33,446 nucleotides of DNA from contig JAKZSU010000166.1 of assembly GCA_047517485.1 (NCBI GenBank), positions 1-33,446 of the forward strand, given 5' to 3'. Source of the DNA: JAKZSU01 sp047517485 (GTDB lineage Bacteria; Pseudomonadota; Alphaproteobacteria; UBA7887). The notes beneath the pieces are model-generated. The model had not been told where the DNA came from, made no database searches, and worked only from the letters and a program-made list of their open reading frames with translations. A program made the translations under genes and the position numbers. The stretch's first letter is position 1, and each line of letters opens with the position of its first letter. Shown here piece after piece: positions 15,400 to 24,013 of this stretch.

Positions 15400-16271
15400 C
15401 AACCGCCACGACTCCCCGTTCCGACGCCGTTCGCGCGGCGTTGTGGATGGTCGGCGCTTTGCTCAGTTTCTGCGCCATGGCGGTCGCCATTCGCGAGCTT
15501 TCGGCGCACTTTGGGACCTTCGAAATCCTCGCCTATCGTGGCATCATCGGCGTGATCGTGGTCGGCGGCATGGCGCTGGCGATGGGACGCCAAGTGGTGC
15601 GAACCCGGCAGATGCGCTGGCAGGTGCGGCGCAATGTGGTCCATTTCGCCGGCCAAGCGGGATGGACCTACGGCCTCGGCGTGTTGCCCTTCGCCACGGT
15701 GTTCTCGATCGAATTCACCATGCCGGCGTGGACCGCGGTACTTGCGGTGTTGTTCCTCGGCGAGCGGATGACGCGCGGGCGTCTGATCGCCATTGTCGGC
15801 GGCATCGTCGGGGTGGTGGTGATCTTGCGCCCCGATGTAGCCCTCCCCGACCCGGCGGCGTTGATCGTGCTCGGCGCGGCGATCGCCTACGCCGGCGCGC
15901 ACATCATGACCAAGCAGCTGACTCATAGCGACGGGCCGTTGGCGATCCTATTCTGGATGTCGGTGATTCAGCTGCCGATGTCGCTGGTGTTCATCGGCCT
16001 CGGCGACGGCTGGCACACGCCCGGCGTGATCGATATGCCATGGATCGCCGCTGTCGGCCTCGCCGCCCTGGCGGCGCATTTCTGCTTGGCGCGCGCCTTG
16101 AGCTTTGCCGACGCGATGGTGGTGATGCCGCTCGATTTCGCGCGCCTGCCGCTGATCGCGCTGGTCGGCGCCCTGCTTTATGGTGAGATTCTTACTGTTG
16201 GTGTCGGGGTCGGCGCGGTGATCATTGGCGTGTCCTTAATGATATCGCTGCGCACCGAACGCCGCGCCTGA
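15396..16271 (+). CDS. EamA/DMT-superfamily transporter
   Basis: The likely start is GTG 15396, which overlaps the aminotransferase stop and gives 291 residues. There are about ten hydrophobic helices arranged as two EamA repeats: the first from ALWMVGALLSFCAMAVAIREL to VVVILRP, the second from AALIVLGAAIAYAGAHIMTK to the end. Family landmarks include YRGIIGVIVV, FTMPAWTAVLAVLFLGERMT and FADAMVVMPLDFARLPLIALVG. Members of this inner-membrane family mostly export amino acids or small metabolites. Coupling to the aminotransferase suggests that it exports or imports a related compound, which is inference. Confidence 0.9.
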   Translation: MTTATTPRSDAVRAALWMVGALLSFCAMAVAIRELSAHFGTFEILAYRGIIGVIVVGGMALAMGRQVVRTRQMRWQVRRNVVHFAGQAGWTYGLGVLPFATVFSIEFTMPAWTAVLAVLFLGERMTRGRLIAIVGGIVGVVVILRPDVALPDPAALIVLGAAIAYAGAHIMTKQLTHSDGPLAILFWMSVIQLPMSLVFIGLGDGWHTPGVIDMPWIAAVGLAALAAHFCLARALSFADAMVVMPLDFARLPLIALVGALLYGEILTVGVGVGAVIIGVSLMISLRTERRA

Positions 16272-16285
16272 GGGAGGAAACGGAT

Positions 16286-17101
16286 ATGGCATCGATCGAC
16301 ACCGGGACCGACCAGCTGCTGTTCGCGATTGCCGACGGGGTCGCGACGATCACACTCAATCGTCCGGAAGCGCGCAATGCCCTATCGGACACGCTGACCC
16401 CGGCGCTGCGCCTTGCCCTCGCCTCGATCCCCGATCGCGCGGATGTCGGCGCGGTGATCATCACCGGCGCGGGCACCGCGTTCTGCGCCGGCGGCGATGT
16501 CAAAAGCATGGGCTCGGGCAAAACAGCCAAGCTCCGGAGCCTCGACGAAGCGGCGGCGGACCTTCGCCACCGCCAGCGCACCTTGACCGGTGTTCTGATC
16601 GGGCTGCGGGTGCCGACCATCGCCGCGCTGCCGGGTCCGGCGGCGGGGGCCGGTCTGGCGCTCGCGCTTGCCTGCGACATCCGGATCGCGGCGCGCTCGG
16701 CTTTCGTCTCCACCGGCTATGCCCGAGTTGGCCTGAGCGGCGATTACGGCATCACCTGGCTGCTGACCCGCCTGGTCGGCACCGCGCGGGCGCGCGAGCT
16801 GATGTTCACCGCGCGGCGCGTCGACGCCGAGACTTGCGAGCGCTTTGGGCTGGTCAATCAAGTGGTCGACGACGATCGGCTACAAGCCGAGGTGCGCGCG
16901 CTGGCGACCGGCCTGGCCGCGGGCCCGCGCGCCGCGATCGCGGCAATGAAGGACAATCTCGACCAGGCACTCGGCGACGATTTTCTCGCTTGTCTCGATC
17001 ATGAGGCGGATCGGATGGTCCGCGTCGCGCGCACCGACGACCACAGGGAAGCGGTGCGCGCCTTCATCGAAAAACGCAGCCCCAAATTCGGTGCCGGTTA
17101 G
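16286..17101 (+). CDS. Enoyl-CoA hydratase/isomerase family protein (PaaG-like active site)
   Basis: The 271-residue crotonase-fold protein has the oxyanion-hole segment AFCAGGDVKSMGSG and the second one in AALPGPAAGAGLALALACDIRIAA. The catalytic region reads GLSGDYGITWLLTRLVG, with Asp153 in the place used by PaaG-type isomerases (PDSGGTW) rather than the paired Glu residues of classical hydratases. This favours a double-bond isomerase or an oxepin-type function over simple hydration, as a family-level inference. AGGGAGG at 16271-16277 precedes the ATG. It lies between two transporters in the same run as a CoA-transferase, which fits CoA-thioester catabolism. Confidence 0.9.
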   Translation: MASIDTGTDQLLFAIADGVATITLNRPEARNALSDTLTPALRLALASIPDRADVGAVIITGAGTAFCAGGDVKSMGSGKTAKLRSLDEAAADLRHRQRTLTGVLIGLRVPTIAALPGPAAGAGLALALACDIRIAARSAFVSTGYARVGLSGDYGITWLLTRLVGTARARELMFTARRVDAETCERFGLVNQVVDDDRLQAEVRALATGLAAGPRAAIAAMKDNLDQALGDDFLACLDHEADRMVRVARTDDHREAVRAFIEKRSPKFGAG

Positions 17102-17104
17102 AGC

Positions 17105-18307
17105 GTGTTCGGACTCGGTCCCGTCGCGCGGCCGCTCGCCGCCACCGTGCTGGTTCAGGCGATGGTCGCCATGGCGATCAGCACCCTGCCCGTGCTGTCG
17201 CCGATTTTGGCCAAGACTTATGGCATCGACGCCAGCCTGATCGGCATCTATTCGTCGCTGGTGTTCGCCGGCGCGATCAGCTTCACTTTGCTCGGCGGCA
17301 TGCTGGTGCGCCGCTTCGGGGCCATCCGCATCAGCCAGATCGCGGTGCTGCTCGCCGCGAGCGCGCTTGCGGCATCGGTGCTCGGGCCGCTGATCGGCAT
17401 CGTCGTGTTCGCGGTGGCGACTGGCATGGGCTATGGTCTCGCGACCCCGGCGGCAAGCCATATCCTGGCGCGGGTGACGCCGGAAAATCGCCGTGGCATC
17501 GTGTTTTCGATAAAGCAGAGCGCGGTCCCGCTCGGCGGGCTGCTTTCCGGCCTGATTGCGCCGGTCGCCGCGGGTCTGCTCGGCTGGCAGTGGGCGGTGG
17601 CGTGCATGGCGGGCGCGGTTGCGAACACCGCCCTTATCATCCGCCCGTTGCGGGCCGAACTCGACGACGACCGCGATCCGCGTTATCCAGTCTCGGCGGG
17701 CGCGCCGTTTGCCTCGATCGCCATGGTGCTGCGCCACCGCCGGCTGCGCACCCTCGCGGTGACGACACTCGCCTTTACCGCGTTTCATGCTTCGATTTTC
17801 GCGATTTTCACCGCCTTTCTCGTCGATCGTGGCGGCCTGACATTGATCATTGCCGGGCAAGCCTTCGCCGCCATGCAGGTCGCCGGCGTGGCGGCGCGGA
17901 TCGGCTTCGGCTGGCTGACCGACCACTATTTCTCCGCCCGGCGCCTGCTCGTCGGCATCGGTGTCGGCATGGGCTTCGCCGGTGTCGTGGTCGGCCAAGT
18001 CGACCCCGGCTGGTCGATCGAGGCGATTTTCGCGATGGCGATCATGCTCGGCGTGGTGGTCGGTGGCTGGCCCGGAATCTATCTCGCCGAGATCGTTCGC
18101 GTCGTGCCCGCCGAGCAAGTCGGCACCGCGACCGGTGGCACGGTCGCGTTCAGTTTCGCCGGCGTCGTCGTCGGCCCGGCGCTGTTCAGCGTGGTCATCG
18201 CGGTCTCGGAGAGTTATGCGCTTGCGTTCGCCCTGTACGGAATGATCGCGGCGACCATCGCAGTCGCTCTGTGGCTGGTCGCGCGCCGGGCCGAGGCACG
18301 CGGTTGA
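17105..18307 (+). CDS. MFS transporter
   Basis: The 400-residue product shows twelve hydrophobic segments and a cytoplasmic loop near residue 190-205 (AELDDDRDPRY). The MFS loop 2-3 motif is present as GGMLVRRFGAIR. Further landmarks are GMGYGLATPAASHILARVTPENRRGIVFSIKQSAVPLGG in the first half, conserved among alphaproteobacterial organic-anion or CynX/NarK-like carriers. The start is GTG 17105, 3 bp after the preceding stop, so co-translation is likely. The carrier probably moves the substrate or product of the surrounding CoA-dependent pathway. Direction and substrate are unknown. Confidence 0.9.
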   Translation: MFGLGPVARPLAATVLVQAMVAMAISTLPVLSPILAKTYGIDASLIGIYSSLVFAGAISFTLLGGMLVRRFGAIRISQIAVLLAASALAASVLGPLIGIVVFAVATGMGYGLATPAASHILARVTPENRRGIVFSIKQSAVPLGGLLSGLIAPVAAGLLGWQWAVACMAGAVANTALIIRPLRAELDDDRDPRYPVSAGAPFASIAMVLRHRRLRTLAVTTLAFTAFHASIFAIFTAFLVDRGGLTLIIAGQAFAAMQVAGVAARIGFGWLTDHYFSARRLLVGIGVGMGFAGVVVGQVDPGWSIEAIFAMAIMLGVVVGGWPGIYLAEIVRVVPAEQVGTATGGTVAFSFAGVVVGPALFSVVIAVSESYALAFALYGMIAATIAVALWLVARRAEARG

Positions 18308-18364
18308 TCGTGGCGGTAAAACTTGCAGAATGTGGCGGGCCATCCGGCGCCCGGAAGGAACACA

Positions 18365-19018
18365 ATGACAACTGATCTAACGGTGTGGGGTGTCGGCACC
18401 GTGCGCACCATGCGGGTGCACTGGTTGTTGCGCGAATACGGTCTCGACTACGCGTGTCATCGCATCGGGCCGCGTACCGGCGAGACCCAGACCGCCGATT
18501 ACCTCGCGATCAACCCGCGCGGCAAGGTGCCGGCGCTGCGCCATGGCGACCTTATTTTGACCGAAAGCGCGGCGATCGTCGGCTATTTGAGCGATGTATT
18601 CGAGGCCCCCGCCGACATGGTCGTGCCGCAAAACATAGAGACCCGCGCGGTGCACCGCGAATGGTGCTACTTCATCATGACCGAACTCGACGCGGCATCG
18701 CTCTACACCATCCGTCGGCACGGCGATTTGAAGCATATTTACGGCGAGTCGCCGGTCGCGCTGGCCGCGGCGATCGCGTATTTCCAGAAACAGCTTACCG
18801 CGATGGCGCCGAGGATGGAAGCCGGCGGGCCGTACCTGATGGGCGACCGGCTTTGCATCGCGGATATGTTGTTGGCGAGCTGTACCGATTGGGCGATACG
18901 CTGCGAGATCGCGATCCCCGACGTGGTGCGCGCCCATCGCGATCGCGCCGCTTCGCGGCCGAAGTACCAAGACGCCTTCGCGTTCAATTATCCCGACGGG
19001 CTCAAGGCACAGGTTTGA
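18365..19018 (+). CDS. Glutathione S-transferase family protein
   Basis: From the ATG at 18365, preceded by GGAAGGAA, the product is 217 residues. The N-terminal thioredoxin-like domain includes LTVWGVGTVRTMRVHWLLREYGLDY, the cis-Pro segment GKVPALRHGD and the glutathione-binding TESAAIVGYLSD. The C-terminal helical domain includes PYLMGDRLCIADMLLASC, the N-capping motif of GST folds. Members can detoxify electrophiles, isomerise ring-cleavage products or dehalogenate. Here it sits between an MFS transporter and a CoA-transferase in one run, so a catabolic role is likely. A frame extension upstream to 18323 exists but is not needed. Confidence 0.9.
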   Translation: MTTDLTVWGVGTVRTMRVHWLLREYGLDYACHRIGPRTGETQTADYLAINPRGKVPALRHGDLILTESAAIVGYLSDVFEAPADMVVPQNIETRAVHREWCYFIMTELDAASLYTIRRHGDLKHIYGESPVALAAAIAYFQKQLTAMAPRMEAGGPYLMGDRLCIADMLLASCTDWAIRCEIAIPDVVRAHRDRAASRPKYQDAFAFNYPDGLKAQV

Positions 19019-19036
19019 AATTAAAGGAGAGACGCC

Positions 19037-20233
19037 ATGCCGGGACCGCTTGACGGGTTCAGGGTTCTCGATTTGACGACCATGGTTTCGGGCCCGGTGG
19101 CGACGATGATGCTCGGCGACCAGGGCGCCGACGTAATCAAGATCGAGCCCCCGGCGGGCGAGCTGATGCGCCATGTCGGCATCGATCGTAAGGGCATGAC
19201 CTCTTCGTTCCTGTCGTGCAATCGCAGCAAGCGCTCGCTGTCGGTCGATCTCAAGACCGACGCCGGCTTGGCGATCGTCAAAAAGCTGGTGGCCACCGCC
19301 GATGTGCTGGTGCAGAACTTCCGCCCCGGCGCGATCGAGCGCATGGGGCTCGGCGAGGACGTGGTGCGCGCGATTCGCCCCGACATTATTTTCGTGTCGA
19401 TCTCGGGTTTCGGCGAGACCGGTCCCTATGCGCAGCAGCGGGTTTACGATCCGGTGATTCAGGCGTTGAGCGGGCTTGCCGATATCCAAGCCGATCGCGC
19501 CACCGGCGAGCCGCGCATGGTGCGGACGGTGATCCCCGACAAGACGACCTCGGTCACCGCGGCACAGGCGATCACCGCCGCGCTGCTGGTGCGCGAACGC
19601 GGCGGCGGCGGCCAGCACGTCCGCCTCGCGATGCTCGACACCATGGTCGCGTTTCTCTGGCCGGAAGGCAGCTCGGCGCTCAATTTCGTCGGCAATGAAG
19701 GCGATCCGACAGGGGGGCAAATGGGGCTCGATCTGGTGTTCAAGACCCAGGACGGCCATATCACCGCCGGCGCGGTGACCAATCGCGAATGGGCCGGCAT
19801 GTGCCGCGCGCTCGGGCGCGAGGAGCTGATCGAGGATGCGAAATTCGCGACGCCCAAGGTGCGGTTTCAAAACATCGCCGAGCGCCGCGCGATGATGAGC
19901 GCCGAAATCGCCAAATGGCGGAGCGCCGACATCCTCGCCCGCTTCGTCGTCGAGGAAGTACCGTGCGCGCCGATCCTCAGCCGCCAGGCGCTGCTCGACA
20001 ACGAGCAAGTCGTCGAGAACCGGATAATCGAGATCCACGACGACCCGGTGCTCGGCCTGGTGCGCCAGCCACGCCCGGCGGCACGCTTCAGCGCCACCCC
20101 GGCGACGGTACGCGAACTGGCGCCCTTTCTCGGCGCCGATAATGCCGACATTCTCGAAGAACTGGGCTACGCGGCGGCGGACATCGAGAAGCTACACGGC
20201 GACGGGGTGTTGACAGAGCGCGGCGCGACCTAA
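19037..20233 (+). CDS. Family III CoA-transferase (CaiB/BaiF), single domain
   Basis: The 398-residue product opens LDGFRVLDLTTMVSGPVATMMLGDQGADVIKIEPP and has GAIERMGLGEDVVRAIRPDIIFVSISGFGETGPYA, standard for the family. The catalytic Asp is Asp168 (VIPDKTTSV), matching Asp169 of formyl-CoA transferase. AAAGGAGA at 19023-19030 precedes the ATG. The enzyme would activate or exchange a carboxylic acid as its CoA thioester in the cytosol, normally as an interlocked dimer. Its stop overlaps the stop of the convergent hcrB-like gene by two bases (CTAA at 20230-20233). It could supply the aroyl-CoA for that reductase, which is inference. The donor and acceptor acids are unknown. Confidence 0.92.
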   Translation: MPGPLDGFRVLDLTTMVSGPVATMMLGDQGADVIKIEPPAGELMRHVGIDRKGMTSSFLSCNRSKRSLSVDLKTDAGLAIVKKLVATADVLVQNFRPGAIERMGLGEDVVRAIRPDIIFVSISGFGETGPYAQQRVYDPVIQALSGLADIQADRATGEPRMVRTVIPDKTTSVTAAQAITAALLVRERGGGGQHVRLAMLDTMVAFLWPEGSSALNFVGNEGDPTGGQMGLDLVFKTQDGHITAGAVTNREWAGMCRALGREELIEDAKFATPKVRFQNIAERRAMMSAEIAKWRSADILARFVVEEVPCAPILSRQALLDNEQVVENRIIEIHDDPVLGLVRQPRPAARFSATPATVRELAPFLGADNADILEELGYAAADIEKLHGDGVLTERGAT

Positions 20234-21210
20234 ATCCCGTCGGCCAGCTCGCGCGCCAGGTTGGCGGCGAGGGCGGCGACCGCGCGGCGGCGGTATTGCG
20301 GTTGGATGAGGCCGGTGCGTACCGGGCTTACCGCTTTGTGGACTAACCGTTCGACCCCTGTCGCGGCGTGGTCATCGAGCGGCGCGCCGCCGAGTTCTTC
20401 CGACGCGTCGATCAGCACCGGGTGCGAATTGGTGCCGATCAGGCCGATGCGCAGGGTATCGACCTTGTCGCCGTCGAGGCGCAGGCCCAGCGCGACGCCG
20501 GCGAGGGGGAAATCGATCGAACCACGGACGCGGATTTTTCTGTAACCCGCAATCAGGTCCGACGTAGATTTCGGCAGGTGGGCCGCGAGCAGCACTTCGT
20601 CCGCCGCCAGCATTAGATAGTCCATGCCGTCGTCGACCAGGAGCTCGCCGATGCCGATACGGCGGCGGCCGCCCGGTCCGGCGATCTCGACCTCGGCGTC
20701 GTAGATCACCAGCGCGGCGGCGAGGTCGCCGCTGTAGGCGGCATAACATTTCTTGCTGGTCGGTACGACGTGGCAGGTCTCGCCGCGATATTTCAGGCAA
20801 TAATCGTTGCTCGCGCGCCACCATTCGCTCTGATTGTAGAAGATGCAACGGGTGTCGAGACAAATATTGCCGCCGACGGTTCCCATCGCGCGGTGAGTCG
20901 GCCCGGCGATCTCGCCAGCCGCCTCGGCCAGGGCCGGATAGTCGCGGCGCACCTGCCGGTGCTCGCCGAGCGCCTGCAAAGTGACCCCGGCGCCGATCGC
21001 CAAGCCATCGTCGGTCACGGCAATATTCTGTAAGTCGGCGCAGTCCGAGACCGCGATCACGGTTTCGGTATCGATCAGGCCGCGGCGCATGTTGGGCAGT
21101 AGGTCGGTGCCGCCGGCGAGCAAGCGCGCGCCCGGGTGGGCGGCGCGCATCGCCACCAGTTCGTCAATGTCGCGCGGGCGTAACAGCTGAAAGTCGGGAA
21201 GCAGTTCCAC
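20230..21210 (-). CDS. hcrB: 4-hydroxybenzoyl-CoA reductase-like beta subunit (FAD, extra [4Fe-4S] cluster)
   Basis: The 326-residue product is a CO-dehydrogenase-type FAD subunit with LLAGGTDLLPNM and GPTHRAMGTVGGNICLDTR as flavin-binding loops. It has an insertion carrying Cys122, Cys138, Cys146 and Cys155 (TRC, NDYC, GETC, KKC). Such a four-Cys insertion binds an additional [4Fe-4S] cluster in the beta subunit of 4-hydroxybenzoyl-CoA reductase and is absent from ordinary xanthine dehydrogenase FAD subunits. This is the main reason for the specific call. The length matches the roughly 324-residue Thauera HcrB as I recall it. It follows hcrA by 6 bp, in the gene order C-A-B. Other hydroxyaroyl-CoA substrates are possible. 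Confidence 0.87.
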   Translation of the reverse strand: MELLPDFQLLRPRDIDELVAMRAAHPGARLLAGGTDLLPNMRRGLIDTETVIAVSDCADLQNIAVTDDGLAIGAGVTLQALGEHRQVRRDYPALAEAAGEIAGPTHRAMGTVGGNICLDTRCIFYNQSEWWRASNDYCLKYRGETCHVVPTSKKCYAAYSGDLAAALVIYDAEVEIAGPGGRRRIGIGELLVDDGMDYLMLAADEVLLAAHLPKSTSDLIAGYRKIRVRGSIDFPLAGVALGLRLDGDKVDTLRIGLIGTNSHPVLIDASEELGGAPLDDHAATGVERLVHKAVSPVRTGLIQPQYRRRAVAALAANLARELADGI

Positions 21211-21216
21211 GGGCGC

Positions 21217-23520
21217 CTATTCCGCCGCCTCGGCCGAGGCGTTGCGCGCCTGCTTGGCGAGCGCGGTAAAAATTATGTCCGGCGTCATCGGGCACTCGGT
21301 AGGCCGGTAGCCGACCGCGTCGTCGATCGCGCTGGCCAGCGCGGGGAGGAATCCGGACAGCGAGCCCTCGCCGGCCTCCTTGGCGCCGAACGGGCCGTTG
21401 GGGTCGATGCTTTCGACGATTTCGACTTCGATGTCGGGCGACTCGACGATCGTCGGCACACGGTAATCGATCAGGTTGGCGTGCACCGGAAGGCCTTGAA
21501 TATACTGGTTTTCCTCGCTCAACGCCTGGCCCATGCCCATCCACACCGAGCCCTGGACCTGGCCTTCGACGGCGAGCGGGTTGAGCGCCCGACCGCAATC
21601 ATGGGCGACCCAGACTTTCTCGACGGTGACCTGCGCGGTCACCGGATCGACGCTGACCTCGACCGCTTGCGCGGCGTAGCTGAAGCCCATCGTCGAGCCG
21701 ATCGCGGCGCCGCGATATTTCTTGCCGCCCTGGGCCTCTTTCGGGGTCGAGAAATTGCCGGTGACGGTGATCGTGCCGTGCTCGGCGAGCGCCGCCTGGA
21801 CGATCTCGCGATAAGCCAGGCCGGGATCCTGGCTGCCGGCGACGCGGTAGGTCTCGCCCAGGCACTCGATCTCCTCCGGCGCCGCCTCGAGCTGTTTCGC
21901 CGCCGCCTCGACAAGGATCTGGCGCAGGTTTTTCGCCGCGTCGATCGCCGCGTTGCCGACCATGAAGGTGACGCGTGACGAGTACGACCCATTGTCCTTG
22001 GGCGTCACCGCGCTGTCGGCGGCGACGATGCGTAGCCGGCTCATGTCGAGCGCCAACACCTCGGCGACGCATTGCGCGACCATGGTCGACGAGCCCTGGC
22101 CGATCTCGGCGGCGCCGGTGAGCACGGTCACCGCGCCGTCCCAATCGAGCTTGACGTGGACGGTGGCGTGCGGCTCGCCGGTCCAGTGCACCGGTTTGGC
22201 GGCGCCGCTGACATAGTGCGAGCACGCCATGCCGATGCCGCGCCCGGGTGCGAGCTTGCCGTGTTTGTGGCGCCATCCGCTCGCCCGTTCGACCCAGTCG
22301 AGGCATTGCGGCAGGCCGTAACTGGCGACCAGCAGATCATTGTCGGTGAGGCCGAGCTTGCGCAAAAGATTGGCGCGGCGCACCGCGAACGGGTCGAGCC
22401 CCATGTCCTCGGCCATCGCGTCGAGCAGGGTCTCGAAGGCGAACCGCACATTGACCGTGCCGTGTCCGCGCATCGCGCCGCACGGCGGGGTATTGGTGAG
22501 CACGCGCAGCCCGTGATACTTCGCCGCCGGCATGTCGTAGAGCGCATAGAGCAGCGATCCGGCATAGAGAATCGAGACGATGCCGTAGCCGCTGTAGGCA
22601 CCGCCGCGCTGCACGGTATCGCATTCGACGGCGGTGATCCTGCCGTCGGCGCGCAAGCCGATTTTCATCCGGGTGGTGGTCTGCGGCCGCCCGCGATGAC
22701 AGAGAAAGGTCTCCTCGCGGCTGAGCACCAGACGCACCCGGCCTTCGCTCGCGCGCGCCAGAAGCGCGGCGATGATCTCGAAACCGAGGGTCTCGGTGCG
22801 CGCGCCGAAGCCGCCGCCGACATGCGGCTTGACCACCCGGATGTTCGCCTCGTCGAGGCCGAGACAACGGCCGATCATCAGATGCACGTAGAACGGCACC
22901 TGGGTGCAAGTGTGAACCGTCAGGCGCTCGCGCTCGGCATCCCACGCCGCCAAGGTCGCGTTGGGCTCCATGTGGACTTGGTTGACCTCGGCATTTTCAA
23001 AGGTCTCTTCACGGACTAATACCGCCGCGGCGAAGCCGGCGGGGGTGTCGCCGAGTTCGAACGACGCCTCGCGCTCTATATTGCCCGGGCGCTCGGCATG
23101 CAACACGGTGGCGCCCGGTGCACGCGCCGCGTCCGCGTCGTCATAGGCCGGCAGTTCGCGCAGCTCGACCTTGATCAGCGCGAGCGCCTCGGCGGCGGTA
23201 CGTTCGTCGACCGCCGCCACCGCCGCGATCGGCTCGCCGCGATAGCGCACCCGGTCGCGGGCGAGGGGGAATTCGTTCTGGGCGATCGGCAGCACGCCGA
23301 AAGGGACGTCGCAATCGGCGCCGGTGATCACCGCGCGCACCCCGGGAAGCGCGAGGGCGGCGGTCGTATCGACCGAAATCAACTCGGCATGGCTGACGGC
23401 GCTGCGCAGGATACGCCCCGCCAGCGAGTCGCCGAGCGCCAAATCGGCGGTATAGGCGGCCTTGCCGGCGACCTTGTCGGGGCCGTCGATCAGCGGCGTG
23501 CGCTCACCAATCGTGGTCAT
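21217..23520 (-). CDS. hcrA: 4-hydroxybenzoyl-CoA reductase-like alpha subunit (molybdopterin)
   Basis: The 767-residue product is a xanthine-dehydrogenase-family molybdenum subunit. It opens with PLIDGPDKVAGKAAYTADL and includes PFGVLPIAQNEFPLAR, KPHVGGGFGARTETL, NTPPCGAMRGHGTVNVRFAFE, GAAEIGQGSST, TPKDNGSYSSRVTFMVGNA and GPFGAKEAGEG. Glu718 in the last motif takes the place of the family's catalytic Glu. These stretches match what I remember of Thauera aromatica HcrA closely, including GILPIAQNE-like and PKDNGSYSSR segments. The enzyme reductively removes the phenolic hydroxyl of 4-hydroxybenzoyl-CoA, yielding benzoyl-CoA, with a low-potential ferredoxin as donor. Its start overlaps hcrC by ATGA. 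No benzoyl-CoA reductase or box genes are in the window. Confidence 0.88.
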   Translation of the reverse strand: MTTIGERTPLIDGPDKVAGKAAYTADLALGDSLAGRILRSAVSHAELISVDTTAALALPGVRAVITGADCDVPFGVLPIAQNEFPLARDRVRYRGEPIAAVAAVDERTAAEALALIKVELRELPAYDDADAARAPGATVLHAERPGNIEREASFELGDTPAGFAAAVLVREETFENAEVNQVHMEPNATLAAWDAERERLTVHTCTQVPFYVHLMIGRCLGLDEANIRVVKPHVGGGFGARTETLGFEIIAALLARASEGRVRLVLSREETFLCHRGRPQTTTRMKIGLRADGRITAVECDTVQRGGAYSGYGIVSILYAGSLLYALYDMPAAKYHGLRVLTNTPPCGAMRGHGTVNVRFAFETLLDAMAEDMGLDPFAVRRANLLRKLGLTDNDLLVASYGLPQCLDWVERASGWRHKHGKLAPGRGIGMACSHYVSGAAKPVHWTGEPHATVHVKLDWDGAVTVLTGAAEIGQGSSTMVAQCVAEVLALDMSRLRIVAADSAVTPKDNGSYSSRVTFMVGNAAIDAAKNLRQILVEAAAKQLEAAPEEIECLGETYRVAGSQDPGLAYREIVQAALAEHGTITVTGNFSTPKEAQGGKKYRGAAIGSTMGFSYAAQAVEVSVDPVTAQVTVEKVWVAHDCGRALNPLAVEGQVQGSVWMGMGQALSEENQYIQGLPVHANLIDYRVPTIVESPDIEVEIVESIDPNGPFGAKEAGEGSLSGFLPALASAIDDAVGYRPTECPMTPDIIFTALAKQARNASAEAAE

Positions 23521-23990
23521 ACCGTTTCCGCCGCCGCGCGACGAACCGCCTCGATTATTTTCACATACCCGGTGCAGCGACAGATGTTGCTCGCCAAGGC
23601 GGCGCGAATTTCATCGTCGCTAGGATCGGCGTTGCGCCGCAACAGCCCTTCCGAGGCCATGATCATGCCCGGGGTGCAATAGCCGCATTGCGCGCCGAGC
23701 GCTTCGTGGAAACCGCGCTGGATCGGCGACAGGCGCCCGTCCTGGGCCAGCGATTCGATAGTATCGACGCGTCGTCCGGCGCAGTCTCGCGCCAAGGTTA
23801 TGCAGGAAAACCGCGGCGAATCGTCGACCAGCACGGTGCACGCGCCGCATTCGCCGCCATCGCAGCCCATTTTGGTGCCGGTCGCCCCAACGGTCTCGCG
23901 GAGATAATCGTAGAGCAGCATATTGTCGGCGACCGCGTCTTCGCGGCCCCGTCCGTTGACTGTGAGAGCAAGGATCGATTTCATGGTCAT
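23517..23990 (-). CDS. hcrC: 4-hydroxybenzoyl-CoA reductase-like gamma subunit (two [2Fe-2S])
   Basis: The product is 157 residues from ATG 23990, or 155 from ATG 23984; the latter aligns best with known HcrC proteins that begin MKNILxLTxNG. The N-terminal plant-type [2Fe-2S] motif is GCDGGECGACTV with a later Cys in FSCITLA. The second cluster is held by QCGYCTPGM and NICRCTGY. This is the electron-entry subunit of the molybdenum hydroxylase trimer. It begins the minus-strand C-A-B operon and its stop overlaps the hcrA start. Only 23 bp separate it from the divergent RraA-like gene, and a TATAAT lies 7 bp before ATG 23990, so a leaderless transcript is possible. Confidence 0.9.
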   Translation of the reverse strand: MTMKSILALTVNGRGREDAVADNMLLYDYLRETVGATGTKMGCDGGECGACTVLVDDSPRFSCITLARDCAGRRVDTIESLAQDGRLSPIQRGFHEALGAQCGYCTPGMIMASEGLLRRNADPSDDEIRAALASNICRCTGYVKIIEAVRRAAAETV

Positions 23991-24013
23991 CGGCACTATT
24001 ATACCAAGGTTCA
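23991..24013. promoter_or_regulatory. 23-bp divergent intergenic gap with a TATAAT box
   Basis: The minus strand reads TATAAT at 24003-23998, 7 bp before ATG 23990. The plus strand reads TATTAT at 23997-24002, 11 bp before ATG 24014, with AAGG at 24006-24009 as a weak ribosome site. No -35 hexamer at the normal spacing is convincing. If real, the elements for each gene overlap the other's coding start. Confidence 0.35.

Noticed and set aside
16880..18343. 487-codon minus-strand open frame across the hydratase and MFS genes
   Set aside because: Strongly biased to His, Arg, Asp and Gln with no fold-like pattern; the plus strand carries clear family proteins.
18377..20038. 553-codon minus-strand open frame opposite the GST and CoA-transferase genes
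   Set aside because: Antisense shadow; it spans two well-supported plus-strand genes.
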